64,000 nt of DNA from positions 558,001 through 622,000 of the forward strand of contig NZ_CP088017.1 of the NCBI RefSeq assembly GCF_021049285.1, read 5' to 3'. The translations under genes and the position numbers were made by a program. The DNA comes from Ruania halotolerans (GTDB lineage: Bacteria; Actinomycetota; Actinomycetes; Actinomycetales; Beutenbergiaceae). Positions 23,266 to 32,748 of the stretch are shown in pieces. The notes beneath the pieces were generated by a model, which made no database searches, was not told where the DNA came from, and worked only from the letters and a program-made list of their open reading frames with translations. How positions within the stretch are numbered: the first letter of the stretch is position 1; every line of letters begins with the position of its first letter.

Positions 23266-25848
23266 ATGTCAAAGATGATGGCTCGCTGGCGCTTGTTGCC
23301 TGTGCTGCTCGTAGCCCTCCTGGCGGGCGCGGTGGTGCCGACCGCCGCCAGCGCCACCCCCGGAGAGGAACTATCCGACAGCTTCGAAACCTTGCACGAC
23401 CACTGGTTGCCTGTCTCCGGCAACTGGCGCACCGCAGACGGTGCGGTCGTATCGAACGCAGTGAACGACGAGCATGGCCACAAGCTGGCACTTTTCGGCC
23501 ACCGATTGGCTGGGGATGGCGGTGTCACAGCTACTTTCGAGTTGACGGGCCAGGCGGCCGCTTCAACATGGGGTGGAGTCAGCGTGCATCGAGCTGGCGT
23601 TCAGGACGGGTACACGACATCCGGATATACGGCGCTGGTTCGCCGCAACGGCGAGTTGGCAATTATCAAGGCCGACGGTGGTAACGGCGTCACATATCTG
23701 GCCCGGGCTAACACAGCTGCACGTCCTGGAGAGGGGCCGATCAGCCTGACCTTCGAGGTCACAGGCGAGGCACTGAGCGCTAGCGTCGCCGGTACCACGA
23801 TCACAGCCACGGACTCTGCCTTTCGCGACGGGGGAGTATCGATCTTTGCTCATCGGGACACCGCCGTATCAGTCGCGCAATTCGAGGCCCAGGGACTGGT
23901 CCAGGCTGATGACACGGTGCCGCTCCCGGAAGATTGCCTCCCGCCCACTGAGGACACCACGGAGACTGGTCGGGGGGACGTACTGATCTCTGATGACCGC
24001 CTCGACATGATGCGCCAGCGTCTTGCCCAGGAGACGGAACCCCAGACGACGGCTTTCGCACAACTGATGGACGACGTCGCTGCAGACGTGGAAAGAGAAC
24101 CGTTCGCGCCCTCGGTCTGGTTCGTTCCGTTCTTCTACAACGACCCTGATGCTCACCGTGAAGCGCGTGATGGGCTGCAAGCGGACGCAAATGCCGCCTA
24201 TCGCCTGGCCTTGGCCTACCGACTAACCGGTGATGCGAGCTATGGAGTGAGTGCCGCCGGCTTCGTCGAAGCGTGGACATATGAGGTGGAGTGCTTTCGT
24301 ACCTCGCAAGACTCCGCGCTGGCCTTCAGTTACCACTTCCCGGCGATGGTCTTCGCTGCTGATCTCCTGCGCGACACGCAGGTCTGGAGTGCCGAGGTTG
24401 AGGCGGATTTCGCCTCGATGCTGCGTCAGCAGGCGCTCGAGATCTCTTCGTCGATCTCCAGCCGTGGAAACAACTGGGGCAACTGGGGTGTCAGCCTGTC
24501 CACGGCTATCGCTGCCTACCTCGGCGATGACGACCTGATGGGTGAGCAGATCGAGCGCGCCCGAGAGCTTGTCGACCACCAGATCGACGCCGACGGCCAC
24601 TTGGCCGAGGAAGTGACTCGCAACAGCGGGGTCGGCGACTATGGAATCTGGTACTCGCATTTCTCTCTCCTGCCAGCTTTGCTCACTGCTGAAATTGCTG
24701 AGCTGCACGGCTTCGATCTGTTCTCCTACGAGAACTCCCACGGATTCACCCTCGGTGACGCTGTGGAAGTCCTAGCGGGATGGGTCGAGACCCCTGAGTC
24801 GTTTCCATACTTCGACGGGCCCGTTGAAGACCTGGCAAACGTGCGTACGATCGACTACCTGAGTGAAGATGGCGTGATGGCGCACAGCATGAGCTACTTT
24901 GAGATTGCAGGAAGTCGCTACGATCTTCCTGCCGTGAATCGCCTTCTCGCCGTAGAACGGCCTATGACCACCATCCACGCGGCTCCGCACCTTACTTTGA
25001 CTCATGGTGATCTGAGCGACGAGCCGCCAGTGTTCCACCCACAGGTGCTGGTTTCTCCTGCGGAGGTCACCGAGTCCGCTATAGAGAGCGGTGAGGTGAC
25101 GGTGACGGCCTCTGGTTTCGCTCCTGATTCGGAGGTCGCGCTGTTCATCGGTGGAATCGAAACCGATTCCGCTCGTGCTGATAGCGGTGGTGCGGTGGTG
25201 TTCGTGCTCTCTGAAGCCGTAGCCGTGGGCGTGCACGTGGTGACTGTTTCGGCTGCGGAAGGTAGCGCCGAAGCTCAGTTGGTCGTTGTACCTGGCCTGG
25301 ATCCTGATTCTCAGATTCCAGACGACGTGCCTAGCGAGGATGACCTCACGCCCGGAACTGAGGGTGGCATCGCCGCCCCCGCAACGGCGAGCGAGCGAGC
25401 AGTGATCCTCGTGTCTATGAGTTCTGACTTCGCCGGAGAACGTGTCGGGCTCTGGATCTTCAGCCAGCCGACCTACATGGGCACGTACACAGTTGGTACG
25501 AACGGCACAGTCTCCGTCGCCCTACCTGCAGGCATGGTTGGTGAGCGCAGGATCGCTGCCTATAGCGCAGACCAGAGTCTGATCGGATGGGATCAGATCA
25601 ACGTTCGAGCCGCTGGTGGCACCGATGGAGACCCGGGCGATGGCGGTTCGGACATCGACGCCGACGACTCGAGCACGGATGGACTCGGCGTCGATGGCAG
25701 CACCCCCGAGGTTGATGGGGTCGACGACCGCGGGGCCCTTGCGGAGACGGGATTCGCCTGGATCGGTGCTGCGGTCGCGGCTATCGCGGCCATGCTAGTT
25801 GGCGCGTCTCTGCTGCGGTCCCGGCGGCGGGCCGATAACGCCTACTGA
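23266..25848 (+). CDS. Wall-anchored (LAETG) alginate-lyase-like polysaccharide lyase
   Basis: 860 residues; ATG 23266 follows GAGGAAA. A signal peptide (1-32, ASA cleavage) leads to a LamG/concanavalin-like beta domain at about 35-205. Residues about 225-560 resemble the alpha/alpha toroid of alginate lyases (PF05426), with the 'SSRGNNWGNWGVSLSTAIAAYLG' stretch near 398-420 and 'SGVGDYGIWYSHFSLLPALL'. Two Ig-like beta regions follow (600-670, 700-790). LAETG at 825, a helix and RSRRR form a sorting signal; the LAxTG form is that of class E sortases in actinobacteria. It likely cuts a uronic-acid polymer at the surface for the importer encoded next. The exact polymer is unknown. Confidence 0.78.
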   Translation: MSKMMARWRLLPVLLVALLAGAVVPTAASATPGEELSDSFETLHDHWLPVSGNWRTADGAVVSNAVNDEHGHKLALFGHRLAGDGGVTATFELTGQAAASTWGGVSVHRAGVQDGYTTSGYTALVRRNGELAIIKADGGNGVTYLARANTAARPGEGPISLTFEVTGEALSASVAGTTITATDSAFRDGGVSIFAHRDTAVSVAQFEAQGLVQADDTVPLPEDCLPPTEDTTETGRGDVLISDDRLDMMRQRLAQETEPQTTAFAQLMDDVAADVEREPFAPSVWFVPFFYNDPDAHREARDGLQADANAAYRLALAYRLTGDASYGVSAAGFVEAWTYEVECFRTSQDSALAFSYHFPAMVFAADLLRDTQVWSAEVEADFASMLRQQALEISSSISSRGNNWGNWGVSLSTAIAAYLGDDDLMGEQIERARELVDHQIDADGHLAEEVTRNSGVGDYGIWYSHFSLLPALLTAEIAELHGFDLFSYENSHGFTLGDAVEVLAGWVETPESFPYFDGPVEDLANVRTIDYLSEDGVMAHSMSYFEIAGSRYDLPAVNRLLAVERPMTTIHAAPHLTLTHGDLSDEPPVFHPQVLVSPAEVTESAIESGEVTVTASGFAPDSEVALFIGGIETDSARADSGGAVVFVLSEAVAVGVHVVTVSAAEGSAEAQLVVVPGLDPDSQIPDDVPSEDDLTPGTEGGIAAPATASERAVILVSMSSDFAGERVGLWIFSQPTYMGTYTVGTNGTVSVALPAGMVGERRIAAYSADQSLIGWDQINVRAAGGTDGDPGDGGSDIDADDSSTDGLGVDGSTPEVDGVDDRGALAETGFAWIGAAVAAIAAMLVGASLLRSRRRADNAY

Positions 25849-26209
25849 TTCTTCGAGTGCCGGAGCTGCCCCGTGGACTTCCATGTGCGCGAGCCGGCTC
25901 CGGCGCTCAACCAGGCGGGTGTTGGCGCACCGCACTCTTGTTGTTCTGGCTCACGACGTTGGTGACGCCTGGCGGTCGGTGTGCGCGGGACGGTGGCGAG
26001 GAATCCGTGATGCGCGACGAGCTCCTCGCTGGCATCGGCCACCGAGCTGAGGTGCGCTCGGGGTGGGTGTGACGCCCCCGTCGTGGCTCATTCGCTTGAA
26101 CAGCTTTCTCGAAATTGTTGCTTGTGAGACGCCAAAGCGATAATGTCTGTCGTATTGGTGTCGGATCGAAGGAGATCGCAGTGGAGTGGGCAGCCTCGAG
26201 GCACGGATC
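25849..26209. other. Intergenic region with promoter of the sugar ABC operon
   Basis: This 361-base gap has no convincing gene up to about 26100. It then contains a small inverted repeat TTTCTCGAAA (26105-26114) directly before a good promoter at 26118-26146, and AAGGAG at 26169-26174. A short frame from GTG 26181 (VEWAASRHGS) ends in a TGA that overlaps ATG 26210 as ATGA. Confidence 0.5.
26118..26146 (+). promoter_or_regulatory. Promoter of the lyase-linked sugar ABC operon
   Basis: The -35 is TTGCTT (26118-26123), then a 17-base spacer, then -10 TAATGT (26141-26146). The inverted repeat TTTC-TC-GAAA lies 3 bases upstream of the -35 and is a possible operator for the RpiR regulator at 29548. 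Confidence 0.55.
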
Positions 26210-27157
26210 ATGACCACGACGAAGAATGCGCGACCGCAATGGGACCTATCCGGATCGACTTTCCGCGACTCCCAGCGGTCAGCTCGACGTATCAGCGATC
26301 TGCGCTTCGCGTGGCTGTTGATCCTGCCTGGTGTGGCAATGCTGCTTGCAGTGGTTCTGTACCCACTCGTGCGTTCGCTGAGTTCGGCCTTCTTCAGCGA
26401 GAGTCTGCTCTACCCAGGCAGAGAGTTCGTCGGTCTGGCCAATATCCAGGCAGCGCTCGGAGATGACTTCGTCCGGTTGTTGTGGCAGACCGGGATCTTC
26501 ACTGTCGGCGCGACTGTTCTACCCTTCATCGTCGGGCTCGGTGTCGCGCTCGCGCTGAATGCACGCCTGCCCGGACGCAGCATCCTGCGCGGTGCCTTCC
26601 TGTTCCCCTGGCTCCTGCCCGCCGTCGTGGTCTCCTTCCTGTGGATGTGGATCTTCGATGCCAGTTATGGGGCTCTTAACGGTCTGTTGGAGCAGTTGTC
26701 CTTGATTGACGGACCGCGTGCCTGGCTGTTCGACACCACCACCGCTCGGGGTGCTCTAATCGTGGCCAAGTCCTGGAACGCGTTCCCGTGGATCATGGTC
26801 ATGCTCCTTGCCGCCCTGCAGACCGTTCCGGAGGACCTGCACGAAGCGGCCTCGCTCGATGGTGCCGGCAAGATCCGACGGTTCTGGACGGTGACCTGGC
26901 CGCACATCAGCGGCGTTGCCGGAATCGTCGTCCTCCTCGAGTTCATCTGGAACTTCCAGCACTTCGACCTGATCTTCGTCATGACCGGCGGTGGGCCAGC
27001 ACAGACCACCCAGACCCTAGCCACTGCCCTCTACGACTCAGCGTTCCGTTCCTACGACCTCGGGCAGGCGGGCGCTATTGGGATTCTGTGGATGATCGTC
27101 CTGCTCGTCCTCGTGGTCTTCTACGTCCGGTTTTCCGAGCGCAAAGAGGCGAACTGA
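26210..27157 (+). CDS. Carbohydrate ABC transporter permease (MalF/UgpA type)
   Basis: 315 residues with six membrane helices and the inner-membrane coupling loop 'EDLHEAASLDGAGKIRRFWTVTWPHISG' (EAA motif). The first helix starts near 35 ('FAWLLILPGVAMLLAVVLYPLV'). ATG 26210 has GAGG 8 bases upstream; GTG 26186 is an in-frame alternative. The stop overlaps the next start as TGATG. With its partner permease and lipoprotein it imports oligosaccharides, probably products of the anchored lyase encoded upstream. Confidence 0.93.
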   Translation: MTTTKNARPQWDLSGSTFRDSQRSARRISDLRFAWLLILPGVAMLLAVVLYPLVRSLSSAFFSESLLYPGREFVGLANIQAALGDDFVRLLWQTGIFTVGATVLPFIVGLGVALALNARLPGRSILRGAFLFPWLLPAVVVSFLWMWIFDASYGALNGLLEQLSLIDGPRAWLFDTTTARGALIVAKSWNAFPWIMVMLLAALQTVPEDLHEAASLDGAGKIRRFWTVTWPHISGVAGIVVLLEFIWNFQHFDLIFVMTGGGPAQTTQTLATALYDSAFRSYDLGQAGAIGILWMIVLLVLVVFYVRFSERKEAN

Positions 27158-28044
27158 TGGTTGTGACCACCGAAACGCGTTCGGCACCTCGCCAGCGGGC
27201 CGTGGCGCGCACGCACAGAAGCAGGCGCACCTTCCCGTTGGGGCCGTGGGCCGCCGTCGTGGGATTCGGGCTGTTCGCCTTCGCTCCCGTGTACTGGCTG
27301 CTGATCACCTCGATCACCCCGGACAGCCTGGTGTACCGCTATCCGGTGACCTTCTTCCCGGAGTCGGTCACCTTCGACAACTATCGCAGCGTCTTCACCG
27401 ATCCGGAGATCTTCGGTTGGCTGGCGAACTCGGTGATCGTCTCGGTGATCACTGCCGTGCTCAGTGTCGTGACGTCGATGTACATGGGCTACTCCATCTC
27501 GAAGTTCCGCTACCGCGGGCGGCGCACCCTCCTGTACTTCGTCCTGTCTAGCCAGATGCTGCCCTCGGCACTGCTGCTGGTGACGCTCTACGGGATCTTC
27601 GCGACGTTCGGGCTTCTCAACACGTACTTCGTGCTGATCATCTCGTTCACGACCTTCACGCTGCCGCTGTGCGTGTGGATGCTCAAAGGATTCTTCGACA
27701 ACCTCCCCGACGACATCATCGAGGCGTCGAAGATCGACGGAGCCTCCAACTGGCGCACGCTGCACGCGATCGTGCTTCCCCTGGCCGCGCCCGGCCTAGT
27801 CGCATCCGGGCTGTTCGCCTTCATGCGCGGTTGGAACGACTTCATCTTCGCATTGACGCTGACCGGTCCGGAGCGCCAGACGCTTCCACCCGCCCTGGTC
27901 AACCGCTACATCGGAGAAGCTGCGACCGACTGGCCTGAGCTTATGGCCGCCTCTGTCCTCGTTGCGCTCCCCGTGGCGGTGGCGTTCGTTGCGCTCCAAC
28001 GCCACCTGGTTGGCGGCATCACTGCTGGCGCCGTCAAGGGCTAA
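27157..28044 (+). CDS. Carbohydrate ABC transporter permease (MalG/UgpE type)
   Basis: 295 residues, six membrane helices, coupling loop 'DDIIEASKIDGASNWRTLHAIVLPLAAPG'. It ends 'HLVGGITAGAVKG', the usual C-terminus of MalG-type permeases. ATG 27157 overlaps the upstream stop and has AAAGAGG before it. No ATPase gene is in the cluster, so a shared MsiK-like ATPase encoded elsewhere probably powers it, as is common in actinobacteria. Confidence 0.93.
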   Translation: MVVTTETRSAPRQRAVARTHRSRRTFPLGPWAAVVGFGLFAFAPVYWLLITSITPDSLVYRYPVTFFPESVTFDNYRSVFTDPEIFGWLANSVIVSVITAVLSVVTSMYMGYSISKFRYRGRRTLLYFVLSSQMLPSALLLVTLYGIFATFGLLNTYFVLIISFTTFTLPLCVWMLKGFFDNLPDDIIEASKIDGASNWRTLHAIVLPLAAPGLVASGLFAFMRGWNDFIFALTLTGPERQTLPPALVNRYIGEAATDWPELMAASVLVALPVAVAFVALQRHLVGGITAGAVKG

Positions 28045-28100
28045 CCACTTCCACCATCAACGCCGATGAGTCCTCACGCATGTCACGAAGGAGAACTGCA

Positions 28101-29423
28101 ATGAACCGTACGACCAGCACGAACCACAACCGCCGCGGAGTGACCGACCTGAGCCGCCGGAACCTGCTCAGCCTCGGGGGTGCCCTCGGCCTGGGTGGGC
28201 TCGGCCTGGCAGCCTGCTCCGATTCAGGGTCGGGCACGGCCAACGCGCCCTCTGGTGAGGCCGGCCAGGGCTTCACCTTCACCTCGTTCGCATTGTCCGA
28301 GGACCCGCCGAAGGAATGGCTGGAGCAGACCGTCTCCGACTACGCCTCCGGCGAAGGCATCAGTATTAGCGAGTCGAGCTATGCCTACAACGAGGCTCTG
28401 AACCAGATGGTCCTGCAGAGCCGGGGCGGCGAGCTCTCCGGCGTGGCTCACCTGGACATCGCCTGGCTGGCACCCATGGTGGCCACCGGCACGCTGGCCG
28501 ACCTGTCCGAGTACACCAGCGATGCCGGGTACACCGAAGCGGCGTTGGGGACCGGCCAGTTCGACGGTGTGCAATACGGGATCCCGTGGACCACGGCAGC
28601 GATCGGACTGATCGGCAACGCCGAACTCCTGGAGCAGGCCGGCATCGACTTCGTACCGAGCACCGTGACCGAGTTCGAGGACGTGCTGCGGGAGGTGAAA
28701 AGCCTGGGCAGCGATGTCGTCCCGTACGCGGCCTCGACCGAAGTGGCGCAGCTCAAGGACTTCATCGTCTGGATGCAGACCTTCGGATCGGCCGTGGTCG
28801 AGGACGGGCGCTGCACGGTGGGCGACGAGGCCTCCATCGAGGCAATGACCTGGTACAAGAAGCTCTACACCGACGGCCTCATCGCGCCCGACATCGAGCG
28901 CAGTGCCGCCCGTAACCTGTTCAGCCAGGGCCGGACCGCCTACTACGACGACGCGCCAATCGGCTCGGCGATCGTGGTGACCAACTCGCCCGACGCCGAG
29001 ATCCGCTCGAAGATGATCCCGTTGGCGCGCCCGGTGCGCAACGCCGGCGACGTCCCGCAAGCATTGGCATGGGGACACATCCTCGTCGTGACCGACGGCG
29101 AGGAGTCCATCTCAGGGACCGAGTTCGCGCGGTGGCTGACATCGGACCTGGACACGGTCCTCGGCTACTTCGATGCCTCGAGCAACCCGCCCACCACGTC
29201 CGAGGGGCTCGAGAGCCCGGAAGTGCAGGAGGATGAGTTCCTCACGGCCTTCACCGACAACATCACAGCCACCGCCACCCCCAGCCCCTTCTGGGAGTTC
29301 ACCGAGTATGCGCAGATGGAGACCGCGGTAGCCGACAGTGTCCAGGCCGTTCTGCTCGGCAACCAGACACCCGAGGAAGGGATGCGGGCGGCTGGCGAAG
29401 CGGTGAACGGTTTGATCTCCTAA
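28101..29423 (+). CDS. Sugar ABC transporter substrate-binding lipoprotein (Tat type)
   Basis: 440 residues from ATG 28101 (AAGGAG 7 bases upstream). The N-terminus has a twin-arginine motif 'LSRRNLLSLGG' and a lipobox 'LAAC' (Cys about 37), so it is a Tat-exported lipoprotein. The mature part is a family 1 extracellular solute-binding protein ('GVQYGIPWTTAAIGLIGNAELLEQAGID', 'EFARWLTSDLDTVLGYFDASSNPPTTSEG'). It would catch the glycans released by the anchored lyase. Confidence 0.92.
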   Translation: MNRTTSTNHNRRGVTDLSRRNLLSLGGALGLGGLGLAACSDSGSGTANAPSGEAGQGFTFTSFALSEDPPKEWLEQTVSDYASGEGISISESSYAYNEALNQMVLQSRGGELSGVAHLDIAWLAPMVATGTLADLSEYTSDAGYTEAALGTGQFDGVQYGIPWTTAAIGLIGNAELLEQAGIDFVPSTVTEFEDVLREVKSLGSDVVPYAASTEVAQLKDFIVWMQTFGSAVVEDGRCTVGDEASIEAMTWYKKLYTDGLIAPDIERSAARNLFSQGRTAYYDDAPIGSAIVVTNSPDAEIRSKMIPLARPVRNAGDVPQALAWGHILVVTDGEESISGTEFARWLTSDLDTVLGYFDASSNPPTTSEGLESPEVQEDEFLTAFTDNITATATPSPFWEFTEYAQMETAVADSVQAVLLGNQTPEEGMRAAGEAVNGLIS

Positions 29424-29434
29424 TGGCTAACAGG

Positions 29435-29458
29435 CTCATCCGCCGTGGAGCGGGTGAG
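29435..29458 (+). terminator. Intercistronic hairpin after the binding-protein gene
   Basis: Arms CTCATCCGC (29435-29443) and GCGGGTGAG (29450-29458) pair over 9 bp with one G-T pair. It lies between the binding protein and the RpiR gene and may give partial termination. Confidence 0.4.
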
Positions 29459-29547
29459 CGGAGCGTTGAGCGGCAGCCACGGGTGCTGCTGCACACACAA
29501 CAGGCTCCGGCGATCTCCGGTTCGTCGAGGCGAGAAGGAGTAGGCAA

Positions 29548-30480
29548 GTGAGAGACTCGGAGGCTCGCGATAGTGGCCCGCAGAGAGATGGCGCGGATCA
29601 CGGTGCGGACGTCGACTACGGACCCAGCCCGCTACAAGCGTTGCGCGAAGCGTTGCCGCGACTGAAGCGGACGATGGCCCGCAGCGCGCAGTACATCGTG
29701 GACCATCCGGGTGAGGTCGGCGAGTCGTCTATCACCGGTCTCGCACGGTCGGCTGATGTCTCGCCCGCGAGCTTGAGCCGCTTGGCGGCCTATCTCGGCT
29801 TCGTCGGCTTCCCCGCGATGCGCGCCGCGATCGCCACCGAGCACGGGCGCGAGATGGAGGCGGGCTGGCACCGCGACATCGGCGACGAGATCCTGCCCGA
29901 AGACGGTCCGAAGGCCGTCCTGGAAGTACTGGCCGCCAATCAGCAACGCGCGGCACGCACGGCCATGGGGGCCATCGACGTCGACCTGGTGGTCCAGGCA
30001 GCGGACTGGATCGCTTCCGCTCGACGCATCCACCTGCACGGCGAGTGGGCCGACTCGGTGGCCGTGTCCGAGCTGTACATGCGCCTGCTCCGGATTGGCC
30101 TGCCGGTCTGGTTCCACGACGGCGCCGTCACCTCGCAGGTACTGGCCAGCATGATGGGGCCTGGCGACGTGGCGCTCATTCTCTCGCGCAGCGGAAACGA
30201 TGAGGTCGGTCTCGAGTTCTGTGACCGTGCGCGAAAAAACTCCGCTCACACGGTGGCCATCACCGGTGATCCGGACTCGGTTCTCGCCGATCGCTCAGAG
30301 ATCAGTATCTTCACCGGGATCCGGGAGGGGCTGACGTGGACCGACTTCTTCGCCGGGCGCGCGAGCGACACCTTGACGACCTCGCTGCTGTGGGTGCTCG
30401 TCGCCCAGCGCGTGCCGGGTGGTCTCGGGTTGGCGGCGAGCCTGTTCGACAAGATTCCTACTGCTCATGGAGATCGATAA
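29548..30480 (+). CDS. MurR/RpiR-family transcriptional regulator of the lyase/ABC locus
   Basis: 310 residues from GTG 29548 (AAGGAG upstream). The HTH_6 domain is at about 38-100 ('GESSITGLARSADVSPASLSRLAAYLGFVGFPAMRAAIA'). A SIS domain is at about 145-280 ('ARRIHLHGEWADSVAVSELYMRLLRIGLPVWFHD', 'DVALILSRSGNDEVGLEFCDRARKNSAHTVAITGDPDS'). It has only 3 bases between its stop and the FAD oxidoreductase gene, so it is in the operon it probably controls. Confidence 0.9.
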   Translation: MRDSEARDSGPQRDGADHGADVDYGPSPLQALREALPRLKRTMARSAQYIVDHPGEVGESSITGLARSADVSPASLSRLAAYLGFVGFPAMRAAIATEHGREMEAGWHRDIGDEILPEDGPKAVLEVLAANQQRAARTAMGAIDVDLVVQAADWIASARRIHLHGEWADSVAVSELYMRLLRIGLPVWFHDGAVTSQVLASMMGPGDVALILSRSGNDEVGLEFCDRARKNSAHTVAITGDPDSVLADRSEISIFTGIREGLTWTDFFAGRASDTLTTSLLWVLVAQRVPGGLGLAASLFDKIPTAHGDR

Positions 30481-30483
30481 CAC

Positions 30484-32748
30484 GTGACGTCCTACGACGT
30501 TGACCTCATTCCGCTGGAAACGGTGCACAGCGACATCACCGTGGTCGGTGGCGGGCTGGCCGGGGTCTGTGCGGCGCTTGCCGCCGCACGGCAGGGGATG
30601 CGGGTATCCCTGGTCCAAAACCGACCCGTCCTCGGGGGAAATTCATCGAGCGAGGTTCGGGTCTGGGTGTGCGGCGCCACAGCGCACGGGGTCCAGCACT
30701 ATGCACGCGAGACCGGGATCATGGGTGAGTTGTTCGTCGAGAATCAGTTCACCAATCCGGAGGGCAACCCCTACTACTGGGATCTGGTGCTGCTCGAGGC
30801 AGTCCGCGCCGAGTCCGGAATCGAGCTGTTCCTCAACACCGACGTCCGGGACGTCGAGGCCGAGGGTCCGCTCGAGAATCGGCAGATCAGGTCGGTTTCC
30901 GGCTGGCAGATGGGTTCGGAGCGACGTCTGCAGTTCCGCTCGACGATGTACATCGACGCCAGCGGCGACGGACTCGTCGGCTTTCTCGCCGGTGCGCGGT
31001 ACAGGACTGGTCGCGAGTCCCGCGAGGAGTACCAGGAATCGTGGGCGCCGGTTTCCGCGGACGCCGAGACACTGGGGTCGACGATCCTCTTCTATGTCAA
31101 AGACGTCGGCTACCCGGTGAAGTATGTGCCACCGTCCTTCGCTCGGGACATCACCGAGACGTCGATTCCGACCCTGCGTGACATCCACAAGGGGGCGAAC
31201 GGCTGCGACTACTGGTGGATCGAGTGGGGTGGAGACCGCGACGTCGTGGCTCACAACGAGGAGATCCGGGATGAGTTGCAAGCGGCCATCTACGGGATCT
31301 GGGACTACCTCAAGAACTCTGGCAAGTTCGACGCCGACAACCTGACGTTGGAATGGATCGGCGCGGTGCCAGGAAAGCGGGAGTATCGACGATTCCTCGG
31401 CGATCACGTCCTCACCCAGCATGATGTGCTGGACCAGACGCCGTTCGAGGATCGGGTGGCCTTCGGGGGATGGTCGATCGACTTGCACCCGCCGGGCGGG
31501 ATGTATGCCACGGAGAAGGGATCGAGGCATTGGCACCCCGACGGTAACTATCACATCCCCTTGCGATCGTTGTACTCCCAGAACGTCTCCAACATGTGGA
31601 TGGCCGGCCGGAACATATCGGCCACTCACGTCGCATTCGGTAGTACCCGGGTGATGGCCACCTGCGGGGTGATCGGAGAGGCTGCGGGTCTCGGCGCGGC
31701 ATTGAGTGCACAGCAGGGATGCACTCCGCGCGAACTGGCGTCGGAACATCTGGACGAGGTACGCCGGGCGATCGTGCGCACCGACGCCTCGGTCCTCGGC
31801 GTCCGCCACGACGATCCCACGGACCATGCGCTAGCAGCCCGGATCACCGCGACCTCGCAGCTCACCGGCCTCGGTGCGAGCGCGTCGTCGGGCCGGTGGG
31901 AGCTCATCTCTTCACTAGGTGTGGTGGTACCGGTGGATCCGGCGCTTGAGGGTATTGAGCTGCTGATCGACGCCGAGCGAGACACCGAACTTACCGTCGA
32001 TGTGCACGAGGTGGGACGTCCTCAGAACTATGTCCCGCACGCACAGGTGGCCGGTGTTTGCGTGCAGGTCACCGCTGGAACAGCACAGTGGATCACCGTG
32101 CCGGTGCGTTGGCAGCCGAGCACACCGCAGAACGCCTTCCTCGTGCTGCACGCCAATTCGCACATAGCCGTGCACACGTCCCCGGGGCCGCTGCCAGGTG
32201 TGGTTGCGCTGACCTATCGCGAACTCTCCAACGAGGAGCCGTACACCGAGCAGTGGCGCGCGTGGAAGCAAGTTCTGCACCGCACGGCTCCGTGCCTGCG
32301 GCTCGCGACGGCCACTGGTGCCTTTGCCGCCGAGAAGGCCGTCGGAGGCTATTCGCGGCCGTGGGCGGGGCCTCAGATGTGGATCTCAGAGCCATTGACT
32401 GAGGACCCCGAGCCGCAACTGCATCTTGCCTGGGATCCTGTTGTCTCGATCGGAGAAGTCGCCGTGATTTTCGATGACGACCTGGACGAGGACCTCATCA
32501 ACCTCCATCATCATCGGACCCCGTTCGACGTGCTGCCGACGCTGGTCAGCGATTATCGGATCGAGGTGGTCGACGAGGCCGGCACTTCTACGGTGATCGC
32601 CGACGTCACCGCCAACCGGATGCGGCACCGGCGCCACCGACTGCCGCAGCCCGTCGCTGCGACGTCTCTACGACTGGTGGTGACCGGCACGAACGGGGTT
32701 CCGCAGGCGCGTGTGGTGTCGCTGCGGGCGTGGGCTGCCGAAGAGTAG
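30484..32748 (+). CDS. FAD-dependent oxidoreductase with C-terminal beta domain
   Basis: 754 residues from GTG 30484. The N-terminal FAD_oxidored domain (PF12831 type) shows 'ITVVGGGLAGVCAALAAARQGMRVSLVQNRPVLGGNSSSEVR' (about 18-58), 'DASGDGLVGFLAGA', and the closing FAD motif 'NMWMAGRNISATHVAFGSTRVMATCGVIGEAAG' near 370. Residues about 475-754 are beta-rich and contain two sandwich-like parts, an uncommon extension. Family members with sugar ABC systems are thought to oxidise sugars or modify unsaturated products, but the reaction here is unknown. It is co-transcribed with the RpiR regulator. Confidence 0.82.
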   Translation: MTSYDVDLIPLETVHSDITVVGGGLAGVCAALAAARQGMRVSLVQNRPVLGGNSSSEVRVWVCGATAHGVQHYARETGIMGELFVENQFTNPEGNPYYWDLVLLEAVRAESGIELFLNTDVRDVEAEGPLENRQIRSVSGWQMGSERRLQFRSTMYIDASGDGLVGFLAGARYRTGRESREEYQESWAPVSADAETLGSTILFYVKDVGYPVKYVPPSFARDITETSIPTLRDIHKGANGCDYWWIEWGGDRDVVAHNEEIRDELQAAIYGIWDYLKNSGKFDADNLTLEWIGAVPGKREYRRFLGDHVLTQHDVLDQTPFEDRVAFGGWSIDLHPPGGMYATEKGSRHWHPDGNYHIPLRSLYSQNVSNMWMAGRNISATHVAFGSTRVMATCGVIGEAAGLGAALSAQQGCTPRELASEHLDEVRRAIVRTDASVLGVRHDDPTDHALAARITATSQLTGLGASASSGRWELISSLGVVVPVDPALEGIELLIDAERDTELTVDVHEVGRPQNYVPHAQVAGVCVQVTAGTAQWITVPVRWQPSTPQNAFLVLHANSHIAVHTSPGPLPGVVALTYRELSNEEPYTEQWRAWKQVLHRTAPCLRLATATGAFAAEKAVGGYSRPWAGPQMWISEPLTEDPEPQLHLAWDPVVSIGEVAVIFDDDLDEDLINLHHHRTPFDVLPTLVSDYRIEVVDEAGTSTVIADVTANRMRHRRHRLPQPVAATSLRLVVTGTNGVPQARVVSLRAWAAEE

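Noticed and set aside
25842-26042. Minus-strand 66-codon frame after the anchored lyase
   Set aside because: It starts within a regulatory gap, has no ribosome site or domain, and shows shadow-type composition.
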